From DATJPR01 sp035506295 (GTDB lineage: Bacteria; Bacteroidota; Ignavibacteria; UBA10030; UBA6906), in contig DATJPR010000283.1 in assembly GCA_035506295.1 (NCBI GenBank), positions 1 through 40,395 on the forward strand: 40,395 bases of DNA, read 5' to 3'. Each line of letters opens with the position of its first letter. The first letter of the stretch is position 1. The notes under the pieces were generated by a model that was not told the DNA's origin, did no database searches, and saw only the letters and a program-made list of their open reading frames with translations. Positions 30,004-38,868 of the stretch are shown here, one piece after another. The translations under genes and the position numbers were made by a program.

Positions 30004-30069
30004 TTCTGGCAGACTCCTTCCTCAGATTCATTATTTGTCCCCAGTAACGCAATTGATATGCCACGCCCC

Positions 30070-30098
30070 CATTTAGTCGCAGTTCATAAGCTGTTCAA
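30070..30098 (-). promoter_or_regulatory. Candidate dnaK promoter
   Basis: TTGAAC, 17 bases, TAAATG on the minus strand, about 65 bases before the dnaK start codon. A moderate match to housekeeping-sigma boxes; no sigma-32 or CIRCE consensus was identified nearby. Confidence 0.35.
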
Positions 30099-30181
30099 TT
30101 AAATGGCTTTACAGGCATGGAGATTGGGGCTTTCAATGCATTGGCGACTCCACTGCGCCAAAATGACGGAAATGCGTCGAC

Positions 30182-30204
30182 TTGTCAGAGGACGACCCTG
30201 ACAA
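30182..30204. promoter_or_regulatory. Perfect inverted repeat, possible operator
   Basis: TTGTCAG and CTGACAA, perfect 7-bp arms separated by nine bases. It lies 19 bases upstream of the birA -35 box and about 180 bases upstream of the dnaK start, so it could serve either gene. The protein that might bind it is unknown. Confidence 0.5.
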
Positions 30205-30223
30205 TATTTCCGACCGTGAATTC

Positions 30224-30252
30224 TTGACATTGGAGAAATGATTTCCTAGTAT
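30224..30252 (+). promoter_or_regulatory. Sigma-70-like promoter for birA-coaX
   Basis: TTGACA (perfect -35), 17-base spacer, TAGTAT (-10). Transcription would begin about 90 bases before the birA start. Confidence 0.6.
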
Positions 30253-30346
30253 AGCCGGGTCACTTCCTGCCTGGATCTCGTCAGCAAACCGCATCCAAAC
30301 TCCAGTACCGCGATGATAACTAGACATGGTATGAGGGAGGATTGTC

Positions 30347-31141
30347 ATGGCTACAGAGGGTGAGTTGCGCAATGGATTGAAGGCCAGGGTGTTCGGGTCG
30401 AAGATTTACACGTTTGACACCATCGATTCGACGAACAATTGTGCCCGGGTTTTAGCGGGCTGCTGGGCGCCAGAGGGAACGGTGGTGTTTGCAGAGCAAC
30501 AGACTGCTGGAAAGGGGCGTCTGGGAAGATCCTGGTTCGCCAACCCCCGGGAGAATCTGACGTTCTCCATCATCCTACGTCCGATGGGGGCGGCCGAAAC
30601 GCTTAATGTCCTCCCACTATGCGTGGGCGTCGCACTAGCCGAGGCCATCGAGCGATCCACCGGTCTGGAAGTGGTCTGCAAATGGCCGAACGATATCCTG
30701 ATCGACGGCAAGAAGGCTGCCGGGATCCTCATCGAGGGCTCCCTGCGAGAGTCCACGATCGATTTTGTGGTGGTCGGGATAGGGTTGAACGTCAACCAGC
30801 AGACCTTTGCCCCGGAGATCGCTTCCAAAGCCACCTCTCTGGCCCTTGCGGCGGGACGGGAATTCGATCGCGTGCGGATATTTCAGGACATTCTTTCCTC
30901 CCTCGAACGGCACTACCGTCGCGTGCGACAGAAGGGGTTCGACGAGATTGTCCCGCTCTGGATGAGCAAATCACGCATGGTAGGATCACGGATTGCTGTT
31001 TCGCAGAACGGGACGGTGCTCACGGGGACGGTCAAGGGGCTCACCAGCCACGGCGAGCTGCTCCTTGACCACGACGGAGAGGAGCGGGCATTCCTCGCCG
31101 GCGACGTGACAATCCTCGAGCACGCCTTCATGTCACACTAG
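30347..31141 (+). CDS. birA: Biotin--[acetyl-CoA-carboxylase] ligase
   Basis: A 264-residue enzyme that activates biotin with ATP and attaches it to carrier proteins such as the acetyl-CoA carboxylase subunit. Catalytic motifs are GKGRLGRSW (biotinyl-AMP loop) and CKWPNDILIDGKKAAGIL, with a small C-terminal SH3-like domain (GTVLTGTVKGLTSHGELLL). There is no N-terminal winged helix, so it is a monofunctional ligase rather than a BirA repressor. GGGAGG before the ATG supports the start. It is followed five bases later by coaX, a common pairing of cofactor genes. Confidence 0.95.
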   Translation: MATEGELRNGLKARVFGSKIYTFDTIDSTNNCARVLAGCWAPEGTVVFAEQQTAGKGRLGRSWFANPRENLTFSIILRPMGAAETLNVLPLCVGVALAEAIERSTGLEVVCKWPNDILIDGKKAAGILIEGSLRESTIDFVVVGIGLNVNQQTFAPEIASKATSLALAAGREFDRVRIFQDILSSLERHYRRVRQKGFDEIVPLWMSKSRMVGSRIAVSQNGTVLTGTVKGLTSHGELLLDHDGEERAFLAGDVTILEHAFMSH

Positions 31142-31146
31142 GACTT

Positions 31147-31926
31147 ATGCTGCTTGCCATTGATGTAGGGAACACGCACACCGTCGTAGGGGTCTTCTCC
31201 GCTGATCGTCTTCTCGCTGAATGGCGGCTCTCCACCGCCGTCCCCCGGACGGCGGATGAAACCTGGCATCTCCTCAAAAGCTTCCTTGCCGAGAAAGGGG
31301 TAGCTCCGACCTCCATCACGCAGGTCGGCATCTCCTCCGTTGTCCCTGACCTGACACCGCTCTACTCCGCTATCGCAGAGCGTTTTCTGAACGTCGCTCC
31401 GTTCCTCATCGATGGTACAGCAGTGCCCGGGATCCGGGTACTGGTCGTGGATCCTGCATCGGTGGGAGCGGATCGGCTCTGCAATGTTGTCGCCGGATAC
31501 GCCCGATACGGCGGCCCCTTGATCATCATCGATCTCGGGACTGCGACAACGTACGACGTCGTCGATGCTGCAGGAAACTACCTCGGTGGGGCGATCGCTC
31601 TCGGACTCGAATCCGAAGCCGCCGAGCTCCATCGGAGAGCGGCGAAGCTGCCGAGGATCGAGTTGAAGTTTCCTTCGAAGGTCATAGGCAAGGACACGGA
31701 AAGCAGCATGCAGTCAGGGGTGATGTTTGCCGCTGCTGACGCGATCGAGGGAATGGTGGCAAGAATCCGGGCCGAACTGAAAAGCACAGCGCGCGTCATT
31801 GCCACGGGCGGCCTTTCGGCCGTCGTGGCGCCCCACTGTCCTTCCATTGAAGCCGTCGAGCCGAACCTGGTCCTCGACGGGATCCGCCTGATATGCGAAC
31901 GGGCAGGTCGCGTGCCTGCCCGTTAG
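31147..31926 (+). CDS. coaX: Type III pantothenate kinase
   Basis: 259 residues. Catalyses the first step of coenzyme A synthesis (pantothenate to 4'-phosphopantothenate). ASKHA-fold motifs: phosphate loop AIDVGNTHTVVG (D6), GADRLCNVVA, and IIIDLGTATTYDVVD. The usual GGxIxPG segment reads GGAIALGLE, with leucine for proline. The rest (MQSGVMFAAADAIEG; ATGGLS) is normal. Likely co-transcribed with birA. Confidence 0.94.
   Translation: MLLAIDVGNTHTVVGVFSADRLLAEWRLSTAVPRTADETWHLLKSFLAEKGVAPTSITQVGISSVVPDLTPLYSAIAERFLNVAPFLIDGTAVPGIRVLVVDPASVGADRLCNVVAGYARYGGPLIIIDLGTATTYDVVDAAGNYLGGAIALGLESEAAELHRRAAKLPRIELKFPSKVIGKDTESSMQSGVMFAAADAIEGMVARIRAELKSTARVIATGGLSAVVAPHCPSIEAVEPNLVLDGIRLICERAGRVPAR
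31899..31923 (+). terminator. GC-rich hairpin at the coaX stop, possible terminator
   Basis: ACGGGCAGG and CCTGCCCGT form a perfect 9-bp stem with a seven-base loop, overlapping the last coaX codons. No T run follows. It lies at the convergent junction with the nuo operon, so it could act on either strand, perhaps with Rho. Confidence 0.4.
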
Positions 31927-31959
31927 GTCCTACCGCGTATTTCCCACCCTGTCAACACC

Positions 31960-33462
31960 TCATGGCGTTCCCACGATCCGCACGCACGCCTGCGCCAAAT
32001 CCGAGAGCGGCGTAAAATAGATGCCGAGCAACAGCACGGGAACCACGAGCACGAGGACAACGGCCTTCTGCGGAGCGCTGAAGGTCACCGCCGTGGTGAC
32101 CTCGCTCTTCTCGAGGTACATGTTCTTCATGACGCGTACATAATAGTAGAGCGCGATCACGCTGTTGAGTGCAGCGATCAGAGCCAGCCATACCCACCCA
32201 TCATTCAACGCCGCGCCGAAGAGATACAACTTCCCGATGAACCCCGCCGTGGGAGGAATCCCGGTCAGGGAAATAAGGAAGATTGACAGCGCCACTGTGA
32301 CAAATGGCGCCCGCGGGCCCAATCCCTTGTAGTCCTCCATATCCTCGCTGCCGATCCTGTCCGCAATGAGCATCACGACGTAGAAGGCGCCGAGGTTCAT
32401 GAAGAGGTAGACAACGAAATACACCAGCACTGCGGCAAGCCCCTGGTTGTTCATCACCACGACGCCCATCAGCAAATATCCCGCGTGGGCGATGCTCGAG
32501 TACGCGAGCATGCGTTTCATGTTCGTCTGCCAGAGAGCGACGACGTTTCCCACGGTCATCGTCAGGATCGACAGCGCTGCCACAAGTTGATACCAGGGGA
32601 AGCCGCTCAGCGAAGCCCACGCGCCCGCAGGCAACGTCGTGACGGCCGTGTCGATAAACGTCACCTTGAAGAACCTGATCATCATCGCGAAGCCGCCCGC
32701 CTTCGACGCTACGGAAAGGAACGCCGTGATGGTGATCGGCGCTCCTTCGTAGACGTCCGGGGTCCAGAAGTGGAACGGGACCGCCGAAATCTTGTAGCCG
32801 AATCCCGCCAGCGTCAGAATCCCAGCGATGGCCAGCGCATAGACCCCGCTCCCGCCCCGGGCCACTATGGCGGGAAGTTCATGGTTGATCATCGTGAGAT
32901 CGAGCGACCCTGTCAGACCGTAGAGGATGGAAATGCCGTAGATCATCATCCCCGAAGAGAAGGATCCGTAAATGACATACTTGAGCGAGGCCTCGCTGGA
33001 GTCCGCCGCCTCGCGAGTGTAGCCGGAAAGGATATACGAGGAGATTGACGACAGTTCGAGCGCGATGTACATCATCAACAGGTTGTTCGCGCCTGCCATC
33101 AGGACCATGCCCAGCGTCAACCCGACGATCAGGCTGAAGAATTCTCCCATGGGCCGGGGACGGCTTTTGAGCTCGGACGACCATTGCGAGAACACGACGA
33201 TCAGCACCGCCGAGGTGAGGATCACGAGGTTGAAGAAGGCGGCAAAGGGATCGACCGCATACATGTTGCTGAAAATGGAGACGTTGACTCCCCACCGGCC
33301 GATCACAAACCCGAGAGCCGTAAGAAGCCCGGCAACCACGACGCCGGCAGTGATCGCCGCGCGCCTGGTGATGAGATCCGTGATGATCGCAATCAGCAGG
33401 GTCGCCGTCAGGATGACCTCCGGCAGGAGGTAGTGGAGATCGTTGAGAATCTGTTCTGCCAT
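31960..33462 (-). CDS. nuoN: NADH-quinone oxidoreductase subunit N
   Basis: 500 residues, an antiporter-like membrane subunit of complex I with about 14 transmembrane segments. Proton-channel features include the glutamate in LMMYIALELSSISSYIL, the lysine of GYKISAVPFHFWTPDVYEGAP and the lysine in NMKRMLAYSSIAHAGYLLMG. Last gene of the cluster, 11 bases after nuoM, ending opposite coaX. Confidence 0.96.
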   Translation of the reverse strand: MAEQILNDLHYLLPEVILTATLLIAIITDLITRRAAITAGVVVAGLLTALGFVIGRWGVNVSIFSNMYAVDPFAAFFNLVILTSAVLIVVFSQWSSELKSRPRPMGEFFSLIVGLTLGMVLMAGANNLLMMYIALELSSISSYILSGYTREAADSSEASLKYVIYGSFSSGMMIYGISILYGLTGSLDLTMINHELPAIVARGGSGVYALAIAGILTLAGFGYKISAVPFHFWTPDVYEGAPITITAFLSVASKAGGFAMMIRFFKVTFIDTAVTTLPAGAWASLSGFPWYQLVAALSILTMTVGNVVALWQTNMKRMLAYSSIAHAGYLLMGVVVMNNQGLAAVLVYFVVYLFMNLGAFYVVMLIADRIGSEDMEDYKGLGPRAPFVTVALSIFLISLTGIPPTAGFIGKLYLFGAALNDGWVWLALIAALNSVIALYYYVRVMKNMYLEKSEVTTAVTFSAPQKAVVLVLVVPVLLLGIYFTPLSDLAQACVRIVGTP

Positions 33463-33473
33463 GGAAAGTGCGC

Positions 33474-35126
33474 CTAGTTCATGCCGATCATCGCCGGTCC
33501 GGAGGCCTGCAGGATCACCGCCAGCGTATTGAGTGAGCTGTTCATCAGATCAAGAATCGGAGCCGGATAGATGCCGAGGAACACGACGATCGCGCCGAGT
33601 GATGCCAACATCAGGGTTTCGCGGCCGTTCATGTCTTTCAACCCCTTCCACTTGTCGGGAAGCGTGCCCAGGAACACCCGCTGCAGCACCCACAACATGT
33701 AGCCCGCGGTCAGGACGATCGTGACCGCGCTGATGATGGTCAGGGTGCGGAACGTCTGGAATGCGCCGAGGAGCGACAGCACTTCGCTGACGAAGCCGCT
33801 CAGCCCGGGGAGTCCGAGCGCGGCAAAGAACGCGACCGTCATTGCGCCGGCATACCGCGGCATCTGGTTCATGAGCCCACCGAACTCGTTCAGTCCGCGC
33901 GTGTGCGTCCGATCGTAGATCACGCCGACAATAAGGAAGAGCATCGCGGTGATCGTGCCATGGTTAAACATTTGGAACACCGCGCCCGTCATCCCCTGCG
34001 TATTCATCGACGCCATCCCCAGGACCACGATGCCCATGTGGCTGACGGAGGAATAAGCGATAAGTTTTTTGAAGTCCGTCTGCGCCATGGCCACCAGGGC
34101 GCCGTAGACCATGCTGATCACGCCGAGCAAGGCAAGCTCCCAGGAGAAGTGCCGCATCGCGTCGGGGAACACCGGGAAGCTGATCCTGAGCATACCGTAC
34201 GCCCCCATTTTCAGCAGGACGCCTGCGAGAATAACGCTGATGGGGGTCGGCGCTTCCACGTGCGCATCGGGCAGCCAGGTATGGAACGGGAAGAGCGGAA
34301 TCTTGATCGCGAACCCAATGAACAACGCGATGTAGGCGGCGTAGCGCCACCAGGTCCCGCTTCCGGCGAGGAGCGAACCGGCGATGAAATTCCCCGGGTC
34401 CATCATCTGAAGAAGATTGAAGGTATGGATCTTTTCGAGGCCCTGCAGGCTGCGTGTCGCGACCTCGGACATCGAATACAGGGTGCCCGCGGGATCAATG
34501 TACACGTTGGTGCTGAAGTAGAGGGCCAGCATCGCGAGAAGCATGAGGACGCTTCCCAGCAACGTATACAGGAAAAACTTGATTGCCGCATATTCGCGCC
34601 GCGGCCCGCCCCAGATGCCGATGAGGAAGTACATCGGCAGCAGCATGATTTCCCAGAACACGTAGAACAGGAAGAAATCCAGCGCCACGAATACGCCCAT
34701 CATCCCGGTATCGAGCAGCAGAAAGAGGGCGAAGTAACCCTTCACGGACTTCTCGATCGTCCATGACGAGATCGTGGCAATAAAACATACGATGGCGGTC
34801 AAGAGCACCATCACCACGCTGATGCCGTCGATGCCGAGGAGGTACTCGATGTGCACGCGACCGAACCAGGAGACCCCCTTCACGTCGATCCACTGCGCTT
34901 TCTCCAGGAACTGCATCGTCGACTGATTGTTGATCCCCGCAAGGCCGCGATCGAACCGGCTGAACACGACGACCGCAAGGATCAGCTGGAGCAATGTGAC
35001 CCCCAGCGTTGTCCAGCGAATAGTGTCCGGCCGGCCCTTGGGCAGCAGGAGCACGATCACCATGCCGAGGACGGGGAGGAAGGTCAGCCAGGACAGGATC
35101 CCGATTCCGAGAAATGACGAAGTCAT
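33474..35126 (-). CDS. nuoM: NADH-quinone oxidoreductase subunit M
   Basis: 550 residues from the chosen ATG. A proton-pumping antiporter-like subunit with FYVFWEIMLLPMYFLIGIWGG (key Glu), FAIKIPLFPFHTWLPDAHVEAPTPISVILAG and TDFKKLIAYSSVSHMG. The frame extends nine codons upstream to a TTG; ATG at 35126, ten bases after AAGGA, better fits the family N-terminus. It lies 69 bases after nuoL. Confidence 0.95.
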   Translation of the reverse strand: MTSSFLGIGILSWLTFLPVLGMVIVLLLPKGRPDTIRWTTLGVTLLQLILAVVVFSRFDRGLAGINNQSTMQFLEKAQWIDVKGVSWFGRVHIEYLLGIDGISVVMVLLTAIVCFIATISSWTIEKSVKGYFALFLLLDTGMMGVFVALDFFLFYVFWEIMLLPMYFLIGIWGGPRREYAAIKFFLYTLLGSVLMLLAMLALYFSTNVYIDPAGTLYSMSEVATRSLQGLEKIHTFNLLQMMDPGNFIAGSLLAGSGTWWRYAAYIALFIGFAIKIPLFPFHTWLPDAHVEAPTPISVILAGVLLKMGAYGMLRISFPVFPDAMRHFSWELALLGVISMVYGALVAMAQTDFKKLIAYSSVSHMGIVVLGMASMNTQGMTGAVFQMFNHGTITAMLFLIVGVIYDRTHTRGLNEFGGLMNQMPRYAGAMTVAFFAALGLPGLSGFVSEVLSLLGAFQTFRTLTIISAVTIVLTAGYMLWVLQRVFLGTLPDKWKGLKDMNGRETLMLASLGAIVVFLGIYPAPILDLMNSSLNTLAVILQASGPAMIGMN

Positions 35127-35195
35127 ATGCGTAGCATCCTTAACGTACTGCAAATGGTCAGAAAGAACCGTGACGCGAACCGCCGGACGGAGAGA

Positions 35196-37262
35196 TTATC
35201 CCAGCCGGAAAATGAAGTAGAAGACCATGACGCCGAAGACCGCGAGGGCCACATAGGTCTGCACGCGGCCGGTTTGGGTTTTCCGGACGACCAGTCCGAC
35301 CGCGCCCGAGAACCGCGCAGAGAAATTCACAAGGCCGTCGATCACGTAGGTGTCGAACTTACCGCTCACGAACGAGACGCCCCGGGTGAGCAGACCTGCG
35401 CCGTTCACGATCCCGTCGACGATGGTATTATCGAACCATCGAAGTATGCGAGAGAGCAACAGCGTTCCGTTGATCACCACGCCCATGTACAGTTCGTCGA
35501 AATACCACTTATGCAGCAGGAAGGTGTGGACCGGCTTGAGGGCGCGTGCGACGGCATCGGCGTCGATTTTCTTCCAATAGTAGGTCGCGAACGCCGCCAG
35601 AATGCCGAGGCCGGCAACGGACAACGACAGTGCCATGGCCGTCAGGTGGACGTGGTGGAGCGCTTCTTCAAAAGCTTCCCGACCCGGCGCCGCGAGAATC
35701 ACGGGGACGACCGACTCCGGGCGCTCCACTGCCCGGACGAGCCAGCTTTGCGCTGTCCCGAACGGATTCCAGCTGAAGGCGAAGAAACAGGAGAACACCG
35801 CCAGGATGATGAGCGGCACCGTCATCACCTTCGGCGATTCATGTATATGCTCGATCCTGTGGGGATCGCTGTGCTGACCGAGGAAGGCGAGGATAACGAG
35901 CCGGAACATATAAAACGCCGTCATTCCCGCAACCACGAAGCCGATCACAGGAATCAGGGTGTGGCCGGTGAGTCCTGCGAAAGCCAGGGTTCCTCCCAGG
36001 ATCTCGTCCTTGCTGAGGAAACCCGACGTCAGGGGGATCCCGGAAATCGCGAGTGTGTAGACGAGGAACGTCCAGAAGGTCACCGGCATCCGAGCCCTGA
36101 GCCCGCCCATGTTCCGGATGTCCTGCGGGTCGGTCCCGTGGTCATTTTGCAGCGCGTGGTGCATCGCATGGATCACCGATCCGGAGCCGAGGAACAGCCC
36201 GGCCTTGAACATCGCATGCGTGGCAAGGTGGAAGACCCCTCCGGTATATCCCCCGACACCGAGCGCCATGATCATGTAGCCGAGCTGGCTGATGGTCGAA
36301 TATGCAAGCACCTTCTTGATGTCGTTCTGGACAATCGCGATCGTGGCCGCAATGAAGGAGGTGATCGCCCCGATGTACGCGATAACGATGAGCGCTTCGC
36401 CGGTCATCAGCGGAAATGTCCGCGCGACGAGATAGACGCCTGCCGCGACCATGGTGGCCGCATGGATTAGCGCGCTCACCGGTGTCGGGCCTTCCATCGC
36501 ATCCGGCAGCCAGACATGCAGTGGGAATTGTGCGGACTTGCCGATCGCGCCGCAGAAGATCAACACGCCCGCGACCGTCAGCATCCAGGGACTGTTCCCC
36601 GGAAGGACTCCGTTCTTGATCCCTTCGAAGATCTCCTGCAAGCCGAAGGTGTGGAAGGTCGCATAGAGCGTCAGGATTCCAATGAGAAATCCGAAATCAC
36701 CGATCCGATTGGTGATAAACGCCTTGATGGCGGCATCGGAGGCGCTCTTCTTCTCGTACCAATGACCGATCAACAAATAGGAGCAGATACCAACCAGTTC
36801 CCAGCCGACATACAGCATGAACAGGTTATCGGCCAGCACGATGTTGAGCATGGAGAACGAGAAGAGACCGAGGAAGGCGAAATACCGGGAGTACCGGATG
36901 TCGTCCTTCATGTACCCGATGGAAAAATAGTGCACGAGCGTGCTGACCAGCGTCACCACCACCAGCATGATCGCGGCGAGATTATCGATCTGAATCCCGA
37001 GGATGATCTTGAGCGGACCGATCCCCGGAACGGAATGGAAATCGATCCACGGGAACCGCATCGTGATCGTCTCGGTCGGCGATGCCCCGAGCTTCTGCAC
37101 AAGGATCACGCCGGAGAGCAGCAGCGCAACCGTAAGGATACCCGTCTCAAGCCAGTCGCCTCCCCGGGGGAGCCTCTTGCCGAAGAAGATCAAGAGGACG
37201 AACCCTCCGAGCGGAAGGAGGAGAACCGTCAGGGCGAGCGTGATCAGCGTATCATGTGCCAT
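35196..37262 (-). CDS. nuoL: NADH-quinone oxidoreductase subunit L
   Basis: 688 residues, the largest antiporter-like subunit with the long lateral helix at its C-terminus. Recognised by LFMLYVGWELVGICSYLLIGHWYEKKSASDAAIKAFITNRIGD, SAQFPLHVWLPDAMEGPTPVSALIHAATMVAAGVYL and NDIKKVLAYSTISQLGYM. Full length. It lies 38 bases downstream of nuoK. Confidence 0.96.
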   Translation of the reverse strand: MAHDTLITLALTVLLLPLGGFVLLIFFGKRLPRGGDWLETGILTVALLLSGVILVQKLGASPTETITMRFPWIDFHSVPGIGPLKIILGIQIDNLAAIMLVVVTLVSTLVHYFSIGYMKDDIRYSRYFAFLGLFSFSMLNIVLADNLFMLYVGWELVGICSYLLIGHWYEKKSASDAAIKAFITNRIGDFGFLIGILTLYATFHTFGLQEIFEGIKNGVLPGNSPWMLTVAGVLIFCGAIGKSAQFPLHVWLPDAMEGPTPVSALIHAATMVAAGVYLVARTFPLMTGEALIVIAYIGAITSFIAATIAIVQNDIKKVLAYSTISQLGYMIMALGVGGYTGGVFHLATHAMFKAGLFLGSGSVIHAMHHALQNDHGTDPQDIRNMGGLRARMPVTFWTFLVYTLAISGIPLTSGFLSKDEILGGTLAFAGLTGHTLIPVIGFVVAGMTAFYMFRLVILAFLGQHSDPHRIEHIHESPKVMTVPLIILAVFSCFFAFSWNPFGTAQSWLVRAVERPESVVPVILAAPGREAFEEALHHVHLTAMALSLSVAGLGILAAFATYYWKKIDADAVARALKPVHTFLLHKWYFDELYMGVVINGTLLLSRILRWFDNTIVDGIVNGAGLLTRGVSFVSGKFDTYVIDGLVNFSARFSGAVGLVVRKTQTGRVQTYVALAVFGVMVFYFIFRLG

Positions 37263-37300
37263 AGAGAAGCGTCAAGAGTTTGGAAGAGAGAAGCCGTCAC

Positions 37301-37660
37301 CTATTCCTTCAGCGAGCTGACTTCGTCGACGTTGATCGTCTGGAAGCGATGGTAGATGTTGAGGACGATCGCCAGCGCGACGGCGGCCTCAGAAGCCGCG
37401 AGGATGATCACGAAAATCGCTGCCACCTGACCGTCCAGATTCAGCGACCCGTATCGCGCGAAGGCGACAAGATTGATGTTCGCCGCGTTCAGCACCAGCT
37501 CGATCCCCATGAGTAGGAGGATGGCATTCCTGCGGGTCACGATCGCATACAGACCGAACGCGAAGAGCACCGCGCTGACAATCAGAAAATGCGCAAGTTG
37601 CACGTGGGGGAGCCACGTCATGATGCCCTGCCACACCGCCCGGAGGAATTCCATGGTCAC
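37301..37660 (-). CDS. nuoK: NADH-quinone oxidoreductase subunit K
   Basis: 119 residues with three transmembrane helices. The two membrane-embedded glutamates needed for proton transfer are present in GIELVLNAANIN and LAASEAAVALAI. Translation begins at a GTG overlapping the nuoJ stop (GTGA) or at ATG two codons later. The N-terminus is about 15 residues longer than typical NuoK. Confidence 0.95.
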   Translation of the reverse strand: MTMEFLRAVWQGIMTWLPHVQLAHFLIVSAVLFAFGLYAIVTRRNAILLLMGIELVLNAANINLVAFARYGSLNLDGQVAAIFVIILAASEAAVALAIVLNIYHRFQTINVDEVSSLKE

Positions 37661-38166
37661 GCCTTTCGATGACGGCGGGCGATCATCACCGCGCCGATGA
37701 GTGCCACAAGAAGGACGACGGACGCAACCTCAAACGGCAACAGATACGTGGTCATCAACATGGATCCGATCGTCGATGTCGTCGAGGTCGCCTCAAGAGG
37801 CACGACCGGCGTCTGGCTCCAGGTGGAGTAGAAGATGCCGGCGAGCGATCCAAACACCATTGCGGCGATCACCAGCGCGACCCAAACATGCATCGATCCG
37901 CTCTTGATGTCCACGCTCACGACGTTGGTGGTCAGCATCAAGCCGAACAGCATGAGGACGAGGATCCCGCCCACATAGATCAGCACCTGGGTCACGGCCA
38001 GAAAGTCCGCCTGGAGGAGGGCGTAGAAGGCTGCCACGCTGAAGAGCGTGAACACCAGGGAAAACGCGGCGTAGAGGACGTTGCGGGAGAAGACGACGAT
38101 CCCCGCGGAGACGACCGCAACCACGGCGAAGACATAGAAGATGATGTCGAACAATTCCATGGCCAT
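37657..38166 (-). CDS. nuoJ: NADH-quinone oxidoreductase subunit J
   Basis: 169 residues with five transmembrane helices. The conserved third helix VTQVLIYVGGILVLMLFGLML, with its pi-bulge region, is clear. It starts one base into the nuoI stop (TGATG) and overlaps nuoK by four bases, so nuoI-J-K are translationally coupled. Confidence 0.95.
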   Translation of the reverse strand: MAMELFDIIFYVFAVVAVVSAGIVVFSRNVLYAAFSLVFTLFSVAAFYALLQADFLAVTQVLIYVGGILVLMLFGLMLTTNVVSVDIKSGSMHVWVALVIAAMVFGSLAGIFYSTWSQTPVVPLEATSTTSTIGSMLMTTYLLPFEVASVVLLVALIGAVMIARRHRKA

Positions 38167-38834
38167 CAGGATTGTTTTTCAGGTGGAGTTGCCGGAGAAG
38201 GCGAGGATGCCGGGGGTGCCGGAGAACTCGCAGGCGACGCAGATGTCGCGGCGGGCGCCGGAGCTGACGGCGCGGGTGCAGCCGGCGCCGCGGCTTTCGC
38301 CGCTGCTGCCGCGGCGGCGGCTGCCGCTTTCTTGGCGGCCTGATCCTTGTCGTACGCCGCGAGCTTGACCTTTGCCTCGTCCGCCTGTTGCGGCGTCATC
38401 GTCGCAAAATTGTAGATCAGATTGTTGCGCTCATACTCGGAGAACTCGTAGACATCGGTCATGTAAATGCAATCCGTCGGGCACGGCGGCACGCACAGTC
38501 CGCAGTAGCAGCACTTGGCAATGTCGATCGTGAACACCGGCACATAAAGACGTTTCTTCGTCCCCTTGGAGGTCAACCCCAGGTTCACCTCCGGTGTCGA
38601 CTTGATGGTTTCGATGGTGATGCAATCCACCGGACAGGCCATCGAGCACTGGTCGCACCCGATGCAATCATCGATGTTCACGTAGAGCCGGTTGCGGGCG
38701 CGCTCCGGGAGTTTCAGCTTCACGTCGGGGTACTGGATCGTGACCGCCGGCGTGAACAGATGCTTCCACGTCACCTTCATCCCGATCAACACCGTGATGA
38801 CGCCGTCCCAGATGTTGTGAAAATACGTTCCCAT
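38166..38834 (-). CDS. nuoI: NADH-quinone oxidoreductase subunit I with Ala/Pro-rich tail
   Basis: 222 residues. The two [4Fe-4S] ligand sets are complete: C57-C60-C63-C67 (CIGCDQCSMAC) and C108-C111-C114-C118 (CYCGLCVPPC). They pass electrons toward the quinone site. The family domain ends near residue 155. The last ~58 residues are almost only Ala, Pro, Ser and Lys, a low-complexity extension not needed for the clusters. The stop overlaps nuoJ by one base; the gene follows nuoH by 34. Confidence 0.95.
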   Translation of the reverse strand: MGTYFHNIWDGVITVLIGMKVTWKHLFTPAVTIQYPDVKLKLPERARNRLYVNIDDCIGCDQCSMACPVDCITIETIKSTPEVNLGLTSKGTKKRLYVPVFTIDIAKCCYCGLCVPPCPTDCIYMTDVYEFSEYERNNLIYNFATMTPQQADEAKVKLAAYDKDQAAKKAAAAAAAAAAKAAAPAAPAPSAPAPAATSASPASSPAPPASSPSPATPPEKQS

Positions 38835-38868
38835 AAGATCGAAGTCCCTAAGTGTTCACGCACACGGT

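Larger units (their letters stand above)
30004..30346. other. Intergenic region between divergent dnaK and birA
   Basis: This is the only gene-free stretch above 300 bases. It holds a candidate minus-strand promoter for dnaK, a perfect dyad (TTGTCAG-N9-CTGACAA) and a good plus-strand promoter for birA. I found no convincing ORF, tRNA or riboswitch and no CIRCE element. Confidence 0.6.

Noticed and set aside
30061..30080. Sigma-32-type -10 box (CCCCATTTA) upstream of dnaK
   Set aside because: It is on the strand pointing away from dnaK and has no -35 element at proper spacing.
30004..30346. CIRCE element or biotin-type riboswitch upstream of dnaK or birA
   Set aside because: No TTAGCACTC-N9-GAGTGCTAA sequence is present, and no known aptamer core was recognised. 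BirA lacks a DNA-binding domain, so a BirA operator is also unlikely.
30133..30372. 79-codon minus-strand frame across the dnaK-birA gap
   Set aside because: It has no ribosome-binding site or recognisable domain and runs through the predicted birA promoter and start.
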